Source: Bacillus sp. AFS006103 (GTDB taxonomy: Bacteria; Bacillota; Bacilli; Bacillales; Cytobacillaceae). Taken from it: 64,000 nucleotides of DNA. The notes below the pieces were generated by a model, which was given only the letters and a program-made list of their open reading frames with translations, had not been told where the DNA came from and searched no databases. A program made the position numbers and the translations under genes. Location of the stretch: positions 402,084-466,083 of the forward strand of contig NTXX01000011.1 of the NCBI GenBank assembly GCA_002559145.1, in the 5' to 3' direction. Shown here piece by piece: positions 47,164 to 56,663 of this stretch. Positions within the stretch are counted from its first letter, which is position 1; the number at the start of each line of letters is the position of its first letter.

Positions 47164-49113
47164 ATGAATAACTTATTACAACGTAGTCAAAGTATTTTTA
47201 ATAAATATGTTGGCTTTTTCTTTTTGACTGTATTTTTCCTGTGGATCAAAACATATATCGTTCAATTAACACAGTTTGACTTAGGAATAGAAAACACACT
47301 CCAAAAGTTTCTATTATTTATTAACCCACTTGGTTCAGCGTTACTTTTTTTAGGCGTTGCATTCTTTTTTAAGGGTAGAAAAAAGTATATTGGGCTAATC
47401 GTACTAGATTTTCTCTTATCGGTTCTTTTATATGCAAATGTCTTATTTTACCGATTCTTTAGTGATTTTATTACCTTACCGACTTTAACCCAGACACAAA
47501 ACTTTGGGGATGTAAGCGGCAGTGTGACATCTCTATTAAAACCATATGATATTTTATTCTTCCTTGATATCATTGTATTGGTTGCCTTATTAGTATTCCG
47601 TTTTGTGAAAATCGACGCTAATGATATGAATCGCGGGAAGGTGGCTGCCCTATTTTCAATGGCGCTTGCCATTTCTAGTGCTAACCTGGCTTTGGCTGAA
47701 ACAGACCGTCCTCAATTATTAACAAGAGGATTTGACCGAAATTATATTGTGAAATATTTAGGCATGTACAATTACACCATTTATGATGCCGTTCAAAGTA
47801 CAAAGGCATCAGCACAAAGGGTTATGGCAAGTAGTGATGATATTACGGAAGTTGTTAACTATACAAAATCGAATTATGCAGTGCCCAATCCAGCTTACTT
47901 TGGGGCTGGAAAAGGAATGAATGTCATCTATTTACATCTTGAATCGATGCAAAACTTCCTTATTAATTACAAATTGAATGGGGAAGAGGTCACACCGTTT
48001 TTAAATTCATTAACGAAAGACCACAATACACTTTACTTTGATAATTTCTTCCATCAAACTGGACAAGGTAAAACTTCCGATGCTGAGTTTATGTTAGAAA
48101 ATTCTTTATATGGCTTATCACAAGGCTCAGCCTATACGACAAAAGGGTTAAACACCTATGAGGCTGCTCCAGCAATCCTAGGTCAACAAGGCTACACTTC
48201 AGCGGTGTTCCACGGAAACTCAGGGAGCTTCTGGAATCGTAATGAAATTTATAAATCATTAGGCTTTAACAAGTTCTTTGATTCAAACTATTATCAAATA
48301 AATTCTGCTGATCTTGCAGAATACGGACTAATGGACAAGCCTTTCTATAAACAATCGATTCCTCTTTTGGAATCTTTACCAGAGCCATTCTATACAAAAT
48401 TCATTACCGTATCGAATCATTATCCGTACCCAATTAATGAAGAAGATGCAACGATTGCCCCAGGTACAACGGGTGATAAGTCGGTTGATGGCTATTTTCA
48501 AACGGCACGATATGCGGATGAGGCCTTGAAGCAATTCTTTGACTATCTGAAAAAATCAGGTCTGTACGATCGCTCAATTATTGTAATGTACGGGGATCAT
48601 TATGGTATTTCTGAAAATCATAATAATGCCATGGCGCAGGTATTGGGAAAAGAAATTACGCCTTTTGAAAATACTGGATTACAGCGCGTCCCATTATTTA
48701 TTCGGGTACCAGGTATGGAAGGTGGAGTAAATCACGAATATGGTGGTCAAATCGATCTTCTTCCAACACTTCTTCACTTGCTTGGAACGGACACAAAAGA
48801 ATATGTCCAATTTGGAACCGACTTATTATCTAAACAACATGATGATGTCGTTCCTTTCAGAAATGGTGACTTTGTAAGTTCAACGATCACTGCTATTGAT
48901 GGGAAGTTCTATGATTCCAAAACAGGCTTGAAATTAGATGCAGCGAAAAATGAAGAAGCGAAAAAAGACCAGAAAATCGTTGAATATAAATTAAAGCTAT
49001 CAGATAAAGTCGTGAATGGAGATTTATTACGCTTTTATAAACCTGAGAACTTTACCCCTGTTGACCGTTCCCAATACAACTATAACAATGATGAAAAAGT
49101 TGTTGCTAAATAA
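47164..49113 (+). CDS. Lipoteichoic acid synthase family (LtaS/YfnI/YqgS)
   Basis: 649 residues: five N-terminal membrane helices (to ~215), then an extracytoplasmic sulfatase-fold domain. It polymerises glycerol-phosphate from phosphatidylglycerol onto lipoteichoic acid (EC 2.7.8.20 family). HLESMQNF (metal Glu), HQTGQGKTSDAEF with the nucleophile Thr (near residue 300), HGNSGSFWNRNEIY, and MYGDHYGISENHNN with Asp-His are intact. Four such paralogues exist in B. subtilis (ltaS, yfnI, yqgS, yvgJ); which one this is, or whether it is a primase, cannot be told. It is monocistronic. Confidence 0.93.
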   Translation: MNNLLQRSQSIFNKYVGFFFLTVFFLWIKTYIVQLTQFDLGIENTLQKFLLFINPLGSALLFLGVAFFFKGRKKYIGLIVLDFLLSVLLYANVLFYRFFSDFITLPTLTQTQNFGDVSGSVTSLLKPYDILFFLDIIVLVALLVFRFVKIDANDMNRGKVAALFSMALAISSANLALAETDRPQLLTRGFDRNYIVKYLGMYNYTIYDAVQSTKASAQRVMASSDDITEVVNYTKSNYAVPNPAYFGAGKGMNVIYLHLESMQNFLINYKLNGEEVTPFLNSLTKDHNTLYFDNFFHQTGQGKTSDAEFMLENSLYGLSQGSAYTTKGLNTYEAAPAILGQQGYTSAVFHGNSGSFWNRNEIYKSLGFNKFFDSNYYQINSADLAEYGLMDKPFYKQSIPLLESLPEPFYTKFITVSNHYPYPINEEDATIAPGTTGDKSVDGYFQTARYADEALKQFFDYLKKSGLYDRSIIVMYGDHYGISENHNNAMAQVLGKEITPFENTGLQRVPLFIRVPGMEGGVNHEYGGQIDLLPTLLHLLGTDTKEYVQFGTDLLSKQHDDVVPFRNGDFVSSTITAIDGKFYDSKTGLKLDAAKNEEAKKDQKIVEYKLKLSDKVVNGDLLRFYKPENFTPVDRSQYNYNNDEKVVAK

Positions 49114-49118
49114 ATTTT

Positions 49119-49155
49119 AAGCTGCCTGAGATTTTATTCTCAGGCAGCTTTTTTA
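49119..49155 (+). terminator. Terminator after ltaS-like gene
   Basis: Perfect 13-bp stem AAGCTGCCTGAGA / TCTCAGGCAGCTT, 6-nt loop, then TTTTT. Confidence 0.92.
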
Positions 49156-49242
49156 CATTTATCCTTCCTTTTTACTCTTGAATTATTAAATTCAAATAGT
49201 GTAATGCTATAGACAACTAAAAGATTGATAAAGGGGAGGATT

Positions 49243-51273
49243 ATGATCGGAAAGGTTTGGCACATTTATAAAAATGATTGGAAAAATATCTTTAGTGTTC
49301 CTACTGTCGTGTTGTTAGTTATCGCACTAATGATCCTCCCATCTGCTTACGCCTGGATTAATATTAAGTCGATGTGGGACCCTTATGGCAATACAGCCGG
49401 GATTCTGGTAGCTGTTAGCAATGAAGATGCAGGGGCTGAAATTCGAGGGAAGAAAATAAATGTCGGAAACGATACGGTAAAAAAACTAACAAAGAATCAC
49501 CAGCTTGGTTGGACCTTTGTTAATCGGAAAAATGCCGAGAGTGGAGTTGAGAAAGGAAAATACTATGCCTATCTCATTATTCCAAAAGATTTTTCAAAGA
49601 AACTTACGAGTATCTTAGAATTGAATCCACAAAAACCAAATATTGAATTTGCTGTAAATGAAAAAATCAATGCCGTGGCCCCGAAAATTGCGAGTTCTGG
49701 TGCATCAAGCGTTACAGCTCAAATAAGCCAAGCTTTTATTAAAGCAGTCGGAGATGCTATTTTCTCGGGATTTTATAAAGGTGGGATTGAACTTGAGAAA
49801 GCATTACCCTCTATTCGTGAAGTGGAAAAACAGATTTTTGAGCTAGAGAAGGCTCTGCCGGAAATTGAGAAAATGGGGAAAACGGCAATTGAACTTGAAG
49901 CGAGGCTCCCTGAAATACAGGCCAAGGGTCAGAAAATTATTGAGCTTGAACAAAGAATTCCCGAAATCCAGCAGGCTGGCAGCAGTATCTTAAAGGTTGA
50001 AGCGAGTTTGCCGCTTATGAAGGACGCAGGGGAGAAAGTGATAGCATTGCAGGGGAAACTTACTGATATGCAGCGATCCACGGTAATAATAGGTGAAGTC
50101 GTTTCGAATTTAACGGCGATAGAAACGAATATCAATCAAGCGGTCGAAAGTGTAAAGGAAACAAAACAGGTGGATACTACAGCAAATCAAGAGCAGTTAG
50201 TTCAATTATATGACGAGTTAGTAAAAATCCATTCTGGCATCCAGGAAACTCGACCGGGCATCCAACAGAAGGTGGATGAAGTATCAGGAGGTATAAATTC
50301 AGGAGCCTTATTTATAAAAAATGATTTGCCCAGGGTTGAACAAAAAATACATGCTGCTGCCGATTTTGTGCAGAAGGATTTGCCAAAAGTGGAGGATGAC
50401 ATTCGAAAAGCAGGAAATCTTGTACGCACAAGGCTTCCACAACTTGCAAAGGGCGTCCATAAAGCAGCGGATTTAGCTAGAAATGACTTACCTGGATTCG
50501 AAGCTAAAATTAGGAGTGCAGCTGCTAAAATCCGTAGGTATGAAAGCAGTGTAAATATAAACGATTTAATTGAATTTCTTAAACATGATCCTCAAAAGGA
50601 AAGTAATTTCCTATCAAGTCCTGTGCTATTGAAAACGAAACGGCTATTTCCTATCCCAAATTATGGATCGGCGATGACACCTTTTTATACGATGCTAGCA
50701 CTATGGGTTGGAGCCACCCTCCTGATTGCCTCCTTAAAAGTAGATGCAGATAATCCTGAAAATAAATACAAAAGCTATCAACTCTTTTTAGGGAGGCTGT
50801 TAACATTTCTGACAATAGGAATTTTCCAAGCGGCCATTATATCCATTGGTGATTTGTTTATCATTCACACGTATGCAGTCGACAAACTTTGGTTTGTACT
50901 ATTTTGTATGTTTATCAGTATGGTGTTTGTAATAATTACCTATTCTCTATGCTCGGTGTTCGGAAATTTAGGAAAAGGTTTAACGATTCTTTTCCTCGTA
51001 CTGCAAATTTCTAGTTCTGGTGCGACATTCCCGGTTAGTTTGACCTCTTCCTTTTTTCAAAAGTTAAACCCTTTCATGCCGTTTACGTATGCCGTGAGTA
51101 TGCTGCGGGAAACGGTTGGTGGAATGATTAATGAAGTGGTTGTTAACGATTTCTTTTATCTGGTTATCTTTGTATTGATTAGTTTTCTTTTGGCAATGGT
51201 ATTAAAAAAACCTTTAAGCAATCGGATTGAACAAACAGCAGAAAGAGCTAGAGCCTCAAAGATTATTCCTTAG
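49243..51273 (+). CDS. YhgE/Pip-domain membrane protein with two internal repeat arrays
   Basis: 676 residues from ATG 49243 (GGGGAGG upstream). One N-terminal TM (~22-42), YhgE/Pip extracytoplasmic domain (WINIKSMWDPYGNTAGI..., GKYYAYLIIPKDFS), then two helical repeat arrays: six 17-residue units at about 183, 200, 217, 234, 251 and 268 (ELEKALPEI-type), and four 18-residue units at about 360, 378, 396 and 414 (N-D-L-P-x-V/F-E type). Five to six C-terminal TM helices in ABC-2-like arrangement follow (~490-660). YhgE/Pip proteins are phage-infection or type VII-secretion-linked membrane proteins. It precedes the ger operon by 61 bp. Function unknown. Confidence 0.85.
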   Translation: MIGKVWHIYKNDWKNIFSVPTVVLLVIALMILPSAYAWINIKSMWDPYGNTAGILVAVSNEDAGAEIRGKKINVGNDTVKKLTKNHQLGWTFVNRKNAESGVEKGKYYAYLIIPKDFSKKLTSILELNPQKPNIEFAVNEKINAVAPKIASSGASSVTAQISQAFIKAVGDAIFSGFYKGGIELEKALPSIREVEKQIFELEKALPEIEKMGKTAIELEARLPEIQAKGQKIIELEQRIPEIQQAGSSILKVEASLPLMKDAGEKVIALQGKLTDMQRSTVIIGEVVSNLTAIETNINQAVESVKETKQVDTTANQEQLVQLYDELVKIHSGIQETRPGIQQKVDEVSGGINSGALFIKNDLPRVEQKIHAAADFVQKDLPKVEDDIRKAGNLVRTRLPQLAKGVHKAADLARNDLPGFEAKIRSAAAKIRRYESSVNINDLIEFLKHDPQKESNFLSSPVLLKTKRLFPIPNYGSAMTPFYTMLALWVGATLLIASLKVDADNPENKYKSYQLFLGRLLTFLTIGIFQAAIISIGDLFIIHTYAVDKLWFVLFCMFISMVFVIITYSLCSVFGNLGKGLTILFLVLQISSSGATFPVSLTSSFFQKLNPFMPFTYAVSMLRETVGGMINEVVVNDFFYLVIFVLISFLLAMVLKKPLSNRIEQTAERARASKIIP

Positions 51274-51334
51274 TTCGATAATAAATAGATTTCTTAAACC
51301 ATCTAAAACAATATTAGTTATGGAGGTGGAGTTT

Positions 51335-52864
51335 GTGAAAAGTGTTGAGTCAAATTTTAATCAAGATAGTCTCCTATCATCCTCACTAAATGAAAACATT
51401 GCTAGGATTAAAAGCTTGTTCGCATCCTGTGAAGATATAGAATTTAAGCATGTAGATATTTCGGACGTGGATGGATGTTTAATCTACCACCCGGGTATGG
51501 TTAATCTACCGGTGTTAAATCAAATTGAAAATATCGTGGTAACTATCAATGATCATCACACGGTCAGAACAAAACAAACTACTCAAAATGTCATGAAAAA
51601 GCATTTTTCACCTTTTTATATAAAACAATCGAATAGTATAGGAACGATTGTTAATCATTTATTATTAGGGAATACAATTTTATTGATTGATAATGATGAC
51701 CAATCTTATAACATGCAAACCGCAAAATATACTGGGCGTGCCATAGAAGAGGCTGTTACTGAGCGCACCGTTCGTGGGCCGCGGGAGGGCTTTATTGAGG
51801 ATTTAGACTCAAACTTAGCTCTAATACGTAAACGGATTCGCACACCAATATTAAAAGTAAATTTTCATACACTCGGGCGTCAAACCAATACAAAAGTAGG
51901 CATTTTATATATGGAAGGAATTGCGAGTGAGGAAATTGTTCAAGAGGTAAAAAATCGACTTTCCGGGATCGATATTGATGGAATATTGGAGAGTCAGTAT
52001 GTTGAGTCTTGTATACAAGATTCCAAATTATCTCCGTTCCCAACCATCTACAATACGGACCGTCCCGATAAAGTATGTGGAGATTTATTAGATGGAAAGG
52101 TCGCCATAATCGTGGATGGGTCGCCATTTGTCTTGACTGCACCTGCCCTTTTTGTAGAATTCCTCCACTCCAGTCAAGATTATTATGATAATTCACTCGC
52201 GGCAACCATGATCCGTTGGGTTCGGTTTTTAGGGTTATTTGTTACATTAATTCTACCAGCCTTTTATGTAGCAATGACAACTTTTCATCCCGATTTATTA
52301 CAAACAACAATTCTTTTAAGGATTGCTGGCAGTCGTGAAGGTCTCCCATATCCTGCCCTACTTGAAGCGATTTTTATGGTTATGACTTTCGAACTGATTC
52401 GGGAAGCAAGCTTACGATTACCGAAAACATTCGGGAGTCCAATAGTTCTTATCCTAGCGCTAGTCTTCATAGGTCAAGCAGCCGTTCAAGCTGGTATTAT
52501 TGGTTCAGTTTTAAGCATTGTGGTTTCGATTTCAGCCTTAACATCGTTTATTATGCCAAACTATGCTTTTCACCAAATTATTAGGATATTAGGCATTCCG
52601 TTGCTTTTATTAGCTGGTTTATTTGGTTTCATGGGTATCCTTGTTGGTCTGATGTTTGCGTTAACACATGTCATTAGTTTGCGTTCTTTCGGTGTTCCCT
52701 ATTTTTCGCCAGTATCTCCCGCAATCTATCAGGGCTGGAAGGATGTCTTTATTCGGGCTCCTTGGTGGGGTATGAAGACGCGTATTCCTGGTATGAATAT
52801 CCACAATATTCATCGAAATGAAAATGCTTCTTCATCATCATTAGTAGGCAGTAAGGAGAAATAG
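51335..52864 (+). CDS. Spore germination receptor, A subunit (GerA/GerKA family)
   Basis: About 509 residues from GTG 51335, a few bases after GGAGGTGGAG; ATG 51320 lies on that site. N-terminal soluble two-subdomain region (to ~275) with the ERTVRGPREGFIEDL signature and RIRTPILKV; then about five membrane helices, with GSREGLPYPALLEAIFM and RSFGVPYFSPVSP typical of GerAA/GerKA. It forms a germinant receptor in the spore inner membrane with the C and B subunits encoded downstream. Forespore expression expected. Which germinant it detects cannot be inferred. Confidence 0.95.
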   Translation: MKSVESNFNQDSLLSSSLNENIARIKSLFASCEDIEFKHVDISDVDGCLIYHPGMVNLPVLNQIENIVVTINDHHTVRTKQTTQNVMKKHFSPFYIKQSNSIGTIVNHLLLGNTILLIDNDDQSYNMQTAKYTGRAIEEAVTERTVRGPREGFIEDLDSNLALIRKRIRTPILKVNFHTLGRQTNTKVGILYMEGIASEEIVQEVKNRLSGIDIDGILESQYVESCIQDSKLSPFPTIYNTDRPDKVCGDLLDGKVAIIVDGSPFVLTAPALFVEFLHSSQDYYDNSLAATMIRWVRFLGLFVTLILPAFYVAMTTFHPDLLQTTILLRIAGSREGLPYPALLEAIFMVMTFELIREASLRLPKTFGSPIVLILALVFIGQAAVQAGIIGSVLSIVVSISALTSFIMPNYAFHQIIRILGIPLLLLAGLFGFMGILVGLMFALTHVISLRSFGVPYFSPVSPAIYQGWKDVFIRAPWWGMKTRIPGMNIHNIHRNENASSSSLVGSKEK

Positions 52865-52865
52865 A

Positions 52866-54119
52866 ATGAATAAGTTTCGATTATTAAAAACCATGAGTAT
52901 TACCTCTCTTTTGCTTATTTCTTTAACTGGCTGTTGGAGCTCCCATGAGGCAGAAGAAAATGCGATCATTGATATTATGGGAATTGATATCAATGAACAA
53001 GGAGAGTATGAAATAACTGCATCTATCGTAAAGAGTTACCAAATATATTCACTAACATCGAAAAATGATACAGAACAAAAAGGCGAGAATTCATTTATCA
53101 TTTCTGCCACAGGCAAAAGTATTGTCCAAGCTATTTCAAGATTAGCAAGTACGTTACCGAAAAGGCTTTATTTTGGTCACATGAATGTCCTTGTTTTAGG
53201 TAACACTTTTGCTTCTGAAAAAAATTTGTCGCAAGGTTTAAATTATTTTAAAAGAGAAAATGATTTTCGACCGAATATGCAGCTCTATGTAACGAAGGGG
53301 AAGGCAAGGGATATTGTTAGGACCAATCCGGAGCTAAAGCCCACTCTAGGATTAGAAATAAGAGGTATGTTCACGACCAATCGATATGCTACTTCCGCAA
53401 TGGTAAAAGATTTAAGTAAATTTTCAGAGGCATTAAGCAGCGGTTCAATGGAACCCTATACAGGGGTGCTAACTTCCACAAGTGCGAACAAGGATGTAGC
53501 TCAAAAGGTAGTAGTTGGCCCCATTGAACACGAAAGTAGTAAAAGTGTAATCCCGCAGGAAAATAGAGAGGCATCACTTAGTTTAAACGAAACTGCCGTG
53601 TTTAAAAATGGAAAATTAATTGGATACTTGAATAAAGAGGAAACGAAAGGGTTATTGTGGTTAAAAGGAGACTTGATAAAAGATGTAATTATTGCTCCTT
53701 GTGGAAATTGGTCCAGTAAAGGGAATACAAGCCTCATTATAAGAAAGTTAAACACTTCAATTTCACCTGAAAAAAGGGATTCGAAGATTGTGCTTCATGT
53801 TAATATTCATGCAAACGGTGAAATAAGTGAAATGACCTGTCAGGCACCTTCGATTTCAAGCACGGATTTAGCTAAATTAAATCAGCAGGTTGAGTCAATT
53901 ATTAAAGTGGAAATAAAAGATTTCCTAATGAGGACAAAAACTGATTGGAATACAGATATTGTTGGCTTTGGCAAACGTATTAATCGGAAATATCCTGAAG
54001 ATTGGAGAGTAATGGCTTCGACTTGGAAAAAGAACGGTTTTAAAGATACAGACATCGATATAAATATAGATTTTTCAATAACAAGATTTGGCTTACAAAA
54101 AGGAACCACATCAGAATAG
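52866..54119 (+). CDS. Germination receptor C subunit, lipoprotein (GerAC/GerKC family)
   Basis: 417 residues, starting one base after the A subunit ends. Lipoprotein signal with lipobox LTGC (Cys ~23) and then WSSHEAEENAIIDIMGID, the typical N-terminus of GerC subunits. The remainder is the three-domain GerC fold with PKRLYFGHMNVLVLG and GLEIRGM segments. It anchors to the outer face of the spore inner membrane after diacylglyceryl transfer by Lgt. Confidence 0.95.
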   Translation: MNKFRLLKTMSITSLLLISLTGCWSSHEAEENAIIDIMGIDINEQGEYEITASIVKSYQIYSLTSKNDTEQKGENSFIISATGKSIVQAISRLASTLPKRLYFGHMNVLVLGNTFASEKNLSQGLNYFKRENDFRPNMQLYVTKGKARDIVRTNPELKPTLGLEIRGMFTTNRYATSAMVKDLSKFSEALSSGSMEPYTGVLTSTSANKDVAQKVVVGPIEHESSKSVIPQENREASLSLNETAVFKNGKLIGYLNKEETKGLLWLKGDLIKDVIIAPCGNWSSKGNTSLIIRKLNTSISPEKRDSKIVLHVNIHANGEISEMTCQAPSISSTDLAKLNQQVESIIKVEIKDFLMRTKTDWNTDIVGFGKRINRKYPEDWRVMASTWKKNGFKDTDIDINIDFSITRFGLQKGTTSE

Positions 54120-54128
54120 AGGGCTAAA

Positions 54129-54338
54129 ATGAAAACGATACTCTTCTTACTATTTATCCTCCTAGTAGGTATCACAACAGGTTATCATCTATATTCTTCG
54201 TGGAAAAAGAAAGATAAAAAAGTGATGTTTATTCAAATGGGTATCTTGGGTTTAGCCATTGTTTTAGGTGGTGTGCTGATATATGAATTACAGCTTCCAA
54301 CCCTTTCAAAATTATTCAATATGATCAGCCCGTTTTAA
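54129..54338 (+). CDS. Small two-helix membrane protein, germination receptor D subunit
   Basis: 69 residues with two predicted TM helices (~3-20 and ~36-54) joined by a Lys-rich loop (WKKKDKKVMF). It lies 9 bp after the C subunit and 21 bp before the B subunit, in the place where B. cereus and B. subtilis ger operons often have a small D subunit that modulates receptor activity. Assigned by size, topology and position. Confidence 0.8.
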   Translation: MKTILFLLFILLVGITTGYHLYSSWKKKDKKVMFIQMGILGLAIVLGGVLIYELQLPTLSKLFNMISPF

Positions 54339-54359
54339 TATGTTTGGAGGGAAAATACT

Positions 54360-55451
54360 TTGATAGAAAAGGGAAGAATTAGTAATATACAAGCCTCAAT
54401 GTTAGCAATCACCTCTTTGACAATCATCGGGCATTTAATTATTTTGACGGTTGTCATGGCACATAGTAAGCAAGATGGGTGGATAGCTGGGATTATTGGA
54501 AGTGGATTGGGCCTCATTGGAATCCTTTCGTTAGTGAAGATTTCTCAAAGATTTCCCGGTCTAACATTAATTGAAATTCTTTTTCAACATTTTTCATGGT
54601 TCGGAAAAATTCTGGGTCTTCTTTATTTGTTTTACTTTTTTATCATGGCTTGTTTGGCAACAAGACTCTACGCCGAGGCTTATAAAAGAATTTTGCTTGA
54701 AACACCAATGTGGGCACTTATTACGGTGATCCTTCTATTATCTGTCTATATTGTTAATAAAGGCCTTGAAACATTAGGAAGATTGAACCAGGTGATGTTG
54801 CCGGTTTTAGTCCTTTTCGCTATCGCTGTTGTAATCTTAACCATGAATGAAAAAAAGGATTATACCAACTTGCTACCGTTTTTCGGTAATGGATTATACC
54901 CAGTTTCATTAGGTTCGCTCACCGTAATGGGGTGGTTTGGTGAATTTGCAATAATGGGTATGGTTTTACCGTATGTTCAAAATCCCAAAAAACTAGTCAA
55001 AACAGGGATATACAGTGCATTTTTTACTTTGATATTCTTTATTGGGCCTATAACAGGGCCTATTGCCCTGTTTGGCCCAGAAGAAGCAGCAAAAATGGTT
55101 TTTCCTACGTTTTCTGAAGTAAGGTATATCCAGGCAGGCGATGTAATTAATCGCTTTGATGCGATTGCAATTCTCTTTTGGACCGTTGGACTAATGATTC
55201 GTATTTCCTTATTCTTCTATGGACTGTGTTTAGGGACTGCACAAATATTAAAAACGGATACCTACAAACCATTTATCATTCCTTTCGCCTGGCTAATTGG
55301 TGTAGGCGCTGTCTTTTTCGCTAAAAACTATTCAGAAATAAATGAATTTCTATTTCAGTCTTACGTACCCTTAAATATTGTAATGGGGGCTGCATTTCCA
55401 CTTCTTTTTTTATTAATTACAGTGATGCTGAAGAAGAGAAAAACTGTTTAG
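54360..55451 (+). CDS. Germination receptor B subunit (GerAB/GerKB family)
   Basis: 363 residues from TTG 54360 with TTTGGAGGG upstream. APC-superfamily permease-like protein with 10 membrane helices; KGRISNIQASMLAITSLTIIGHLII, YAEAYKRILLETPMWALI, and FAIMGMVLPYVQNPK are recognisable. In GerAB/GerB3 this subunit binds the amino-acid germinant. Order A-C-D-B in one operon. Confidence 0.94.
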   Translation: MIEKGRISNIQASMLAITSLTIIGHLIILTVVMAHSKQDGWIAGIIGSGLGLIGILSLVKISQRFPGLTLIEILFQHFSWFGKILGLLYLFYFFIMACLATRLYAEAYKRILLETPMWALITVILLLSVYIVNKGLETLGRLNQVMLPVLVLFAIAVVILTMNEKKDYTNLLPFFGNGLYPVSLGSLTVMGWFGEFAIMGMVLPYVQNPKKLVKTGIYSAFFTLIFFIGPITGPIALFGPEEAAKMVFPTFSEVRYIQAGDVINRFDAIAILFWTVGLMIRISLFFYGLCLGTAQILKTDTYKPFIIPFAWLIGVGAVFFAKNYSEINEFLFQSYVPLNIVMGAAFPLLFLLITVMLKKRKTV

Positions 55452-55470
55452 GTTCAATATAGTTCAGGAA

Positions 55471-55498
55471 GAGGTGGACAATCGTCTGCCTCTTTTTT
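55471..55498 (+). terminator. Terminator of ger operon
   Basis: GAGGTGGAC pairs with GTCTGCCTC (two G-T pairs), 4-nt loop, then six T. Confidence 0.85.
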
Positions 55499-55544
55499 AC
55501 ATTAGAATTATTCATTATTTTTTCAAATATTATAATAAATTATA

Positions 55545-55572
55545 TTGACAATTCCTATGCGTATGGTAGGAT
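55545..55572 (+). promoter_or_regulatory. Promoter of sulfate-assimilation operon, with dyad
   Basis: TTGACA (55545-55550), 16-bp spacer, TAGGAT (55567-55572). AATTCCTA in the spacer pairs with TAGGATT at the -10, a dyad placed for repression. In B. subtilis CymR and an S-box-type control act on sulfur operons; a CymR-like site is a candidate here but not proven. Confidence 0.5.
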
Positions 55573-55616
55573 TAATTTTAATAATAAAATGGAGTTTTTT
55601 AAGGGAGGCGAATCAA

Positions 55617-55772
55617 CTGCAAGGTTCAGAATGGCAAGATGTGCGTGAGCATATTGAAAGTATGTTGGATACATTAAAATTTGGTTCTATAACGTTAGTT
55701 ATTCAGGATGGGAAAATAGTACAAATCGAGAAAAATGAAAAGGTTCGTCTGCAATCCAATAAAATTCGCTGA
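55617..55772 (+). CDS. yezD: YezD-family small protein (DUF2292)
   Basis: 51 residues if it starts at CTG 55617, 8 nt after GGGAGG. The longer in-frame start (TTG 55545) is the -35 box of the promoter and cannot be in the transcript. The protein has the YezD pattern: a helix (WQDVREHIESMLDTLKFGS) and a beta hairpin (ITLVIQDGKIVQIEKNEKVR). YezD is usual at the head of sulfur-assimilation operons in bacilli. Function unknown. Confidence 0.85.
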   Translation: MQGSEWQDVREHIESMLDTLKFGSITLVIQDGKIVQIEKNEKVRLQSNKIR

Positions 55773-55788
55773 CTAGACTAACTACTAG

Positions 55789-55833
55789 AGGCGGTACACC
55801 TATCCCTATAGGGGGAGGGAAACTGCCTTTTTA
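55789..55833 (+). terminator. Attenuator-like hairpin between yezD and cysH
   Basis: AGGCGGT (55789-55795) pairs with ACTGCCT (55822-55828), with inner palindrome CCCTATAGGG, followed by TTTTATT. It may lower expression past yezD. Confidence 0.55.
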
Positions 55834-55855
55834 TTGATAAAGGGGGTACAAGTGG

Positions 55856-56572
55856 ATGACGAAGGCTGTCACTTATAATAATTGGAGTGAAATCTCTGAA
55901 ACTTTCTCAATTCAAGATGAGACAAAGGGTGCCAGTTCTGTATTAGAGTGGGCATATAGCAATTATCCTGAAGGGAAAATTATTTATGCATCCAGTTTTG
56001 GTGCTGAGGCCATAGTATTAATCGATTTGATTTATCAAGTAAAAAAAGATGCTCAGATTGTTTTCTTAGATACGGGTCTCCATTTTCCTGAAACGTATGA
56101 TGTTATCGATAAAATTGAAGCTCGTTTTCCAGAATTACAAATTGAGCGAAAAACACCGGATTTGAGTTTAGATCAACAAGCCGCAGAATATGGCTCAGCA
56201 TTATGGAAAAGGGATCCAAACCAATGCTGCCAAATAAGAAAGGTCATTCCACTACGAGAGGCATTGACACCAAGGGACGCTTGGATTTCAGGTCTACGTA
56301 GAGAACAGTCTCCAACAAGGAAGGACACTCAATTCGTTAACAAGGATGATAAATTTCAAAATATCAAAATCTGTCCATTAATTCACTGGACGTGGGATGA
56401 AGTTTGGTCCTATATCAGGGAAAAAGGCCTCCCATATAACGAATTGCATGACCATAACTATCCTAGTATTGGCTGTTTCCCGTGTACACAGGCTGTTGGA
56501 ACTGATGGTGATTCCCGAGATGGCCGTTGGTCGGGCAGCAGTAAAACGGAGTGCGGTTTGCACTCTAAATAA
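55856..56572 (+). CDS. cysH: Phosphoadenylyl/adenylyl-sulfate reductase
   Basis: 238 residues; AAAGGGGGT precedes ATG 55856. Reduces PAPS or APS to sulfite using thioredoxin. ASSFGAEAIVLIDLI (nucleotide loop) and DTGLHFPETYDVID are present. A CC pair (NQCCQIRK) and a C-x2-C (GCFPCTQ) form the [4Fe-4S] ligand set of APS-type reductases, and ECGLH near the end has the catalytic Cys. The B. subtilis enzyme, with the same set, accepts both substrates; an APS kinase lies downstream. Confidence 0.95.
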   Translation: MTKAVTYNNWSEISETFSIQDETKGASSVLEWAYSNYPEGKIIYASSFGAEAIVLIDLIYQVKKDAQIVFLDTGLHFPETYDVIDKIEARFPELQIERKTPDLSLDQQAAEYGSALWKRDPNQCCQIRKVIPLREALTPRDAWISGLRREQSPTRKDTQFVNKDDKFQNIKICPLIHWTWDEVWSYIREKGLPYNELHDHNYPSIGCFPCTQAVGTDGDSRDGRWSGSSKTECGLHSK

Positions 56573-56663
56573 AAGCATCATTGTAGAAGAATTTAGTGAC
56601 TGCTGCCTTAGAAGGTGCAAAGGTAGCGACTAATTTAAAACATAAAGAGAAAGGTTGATTAAT

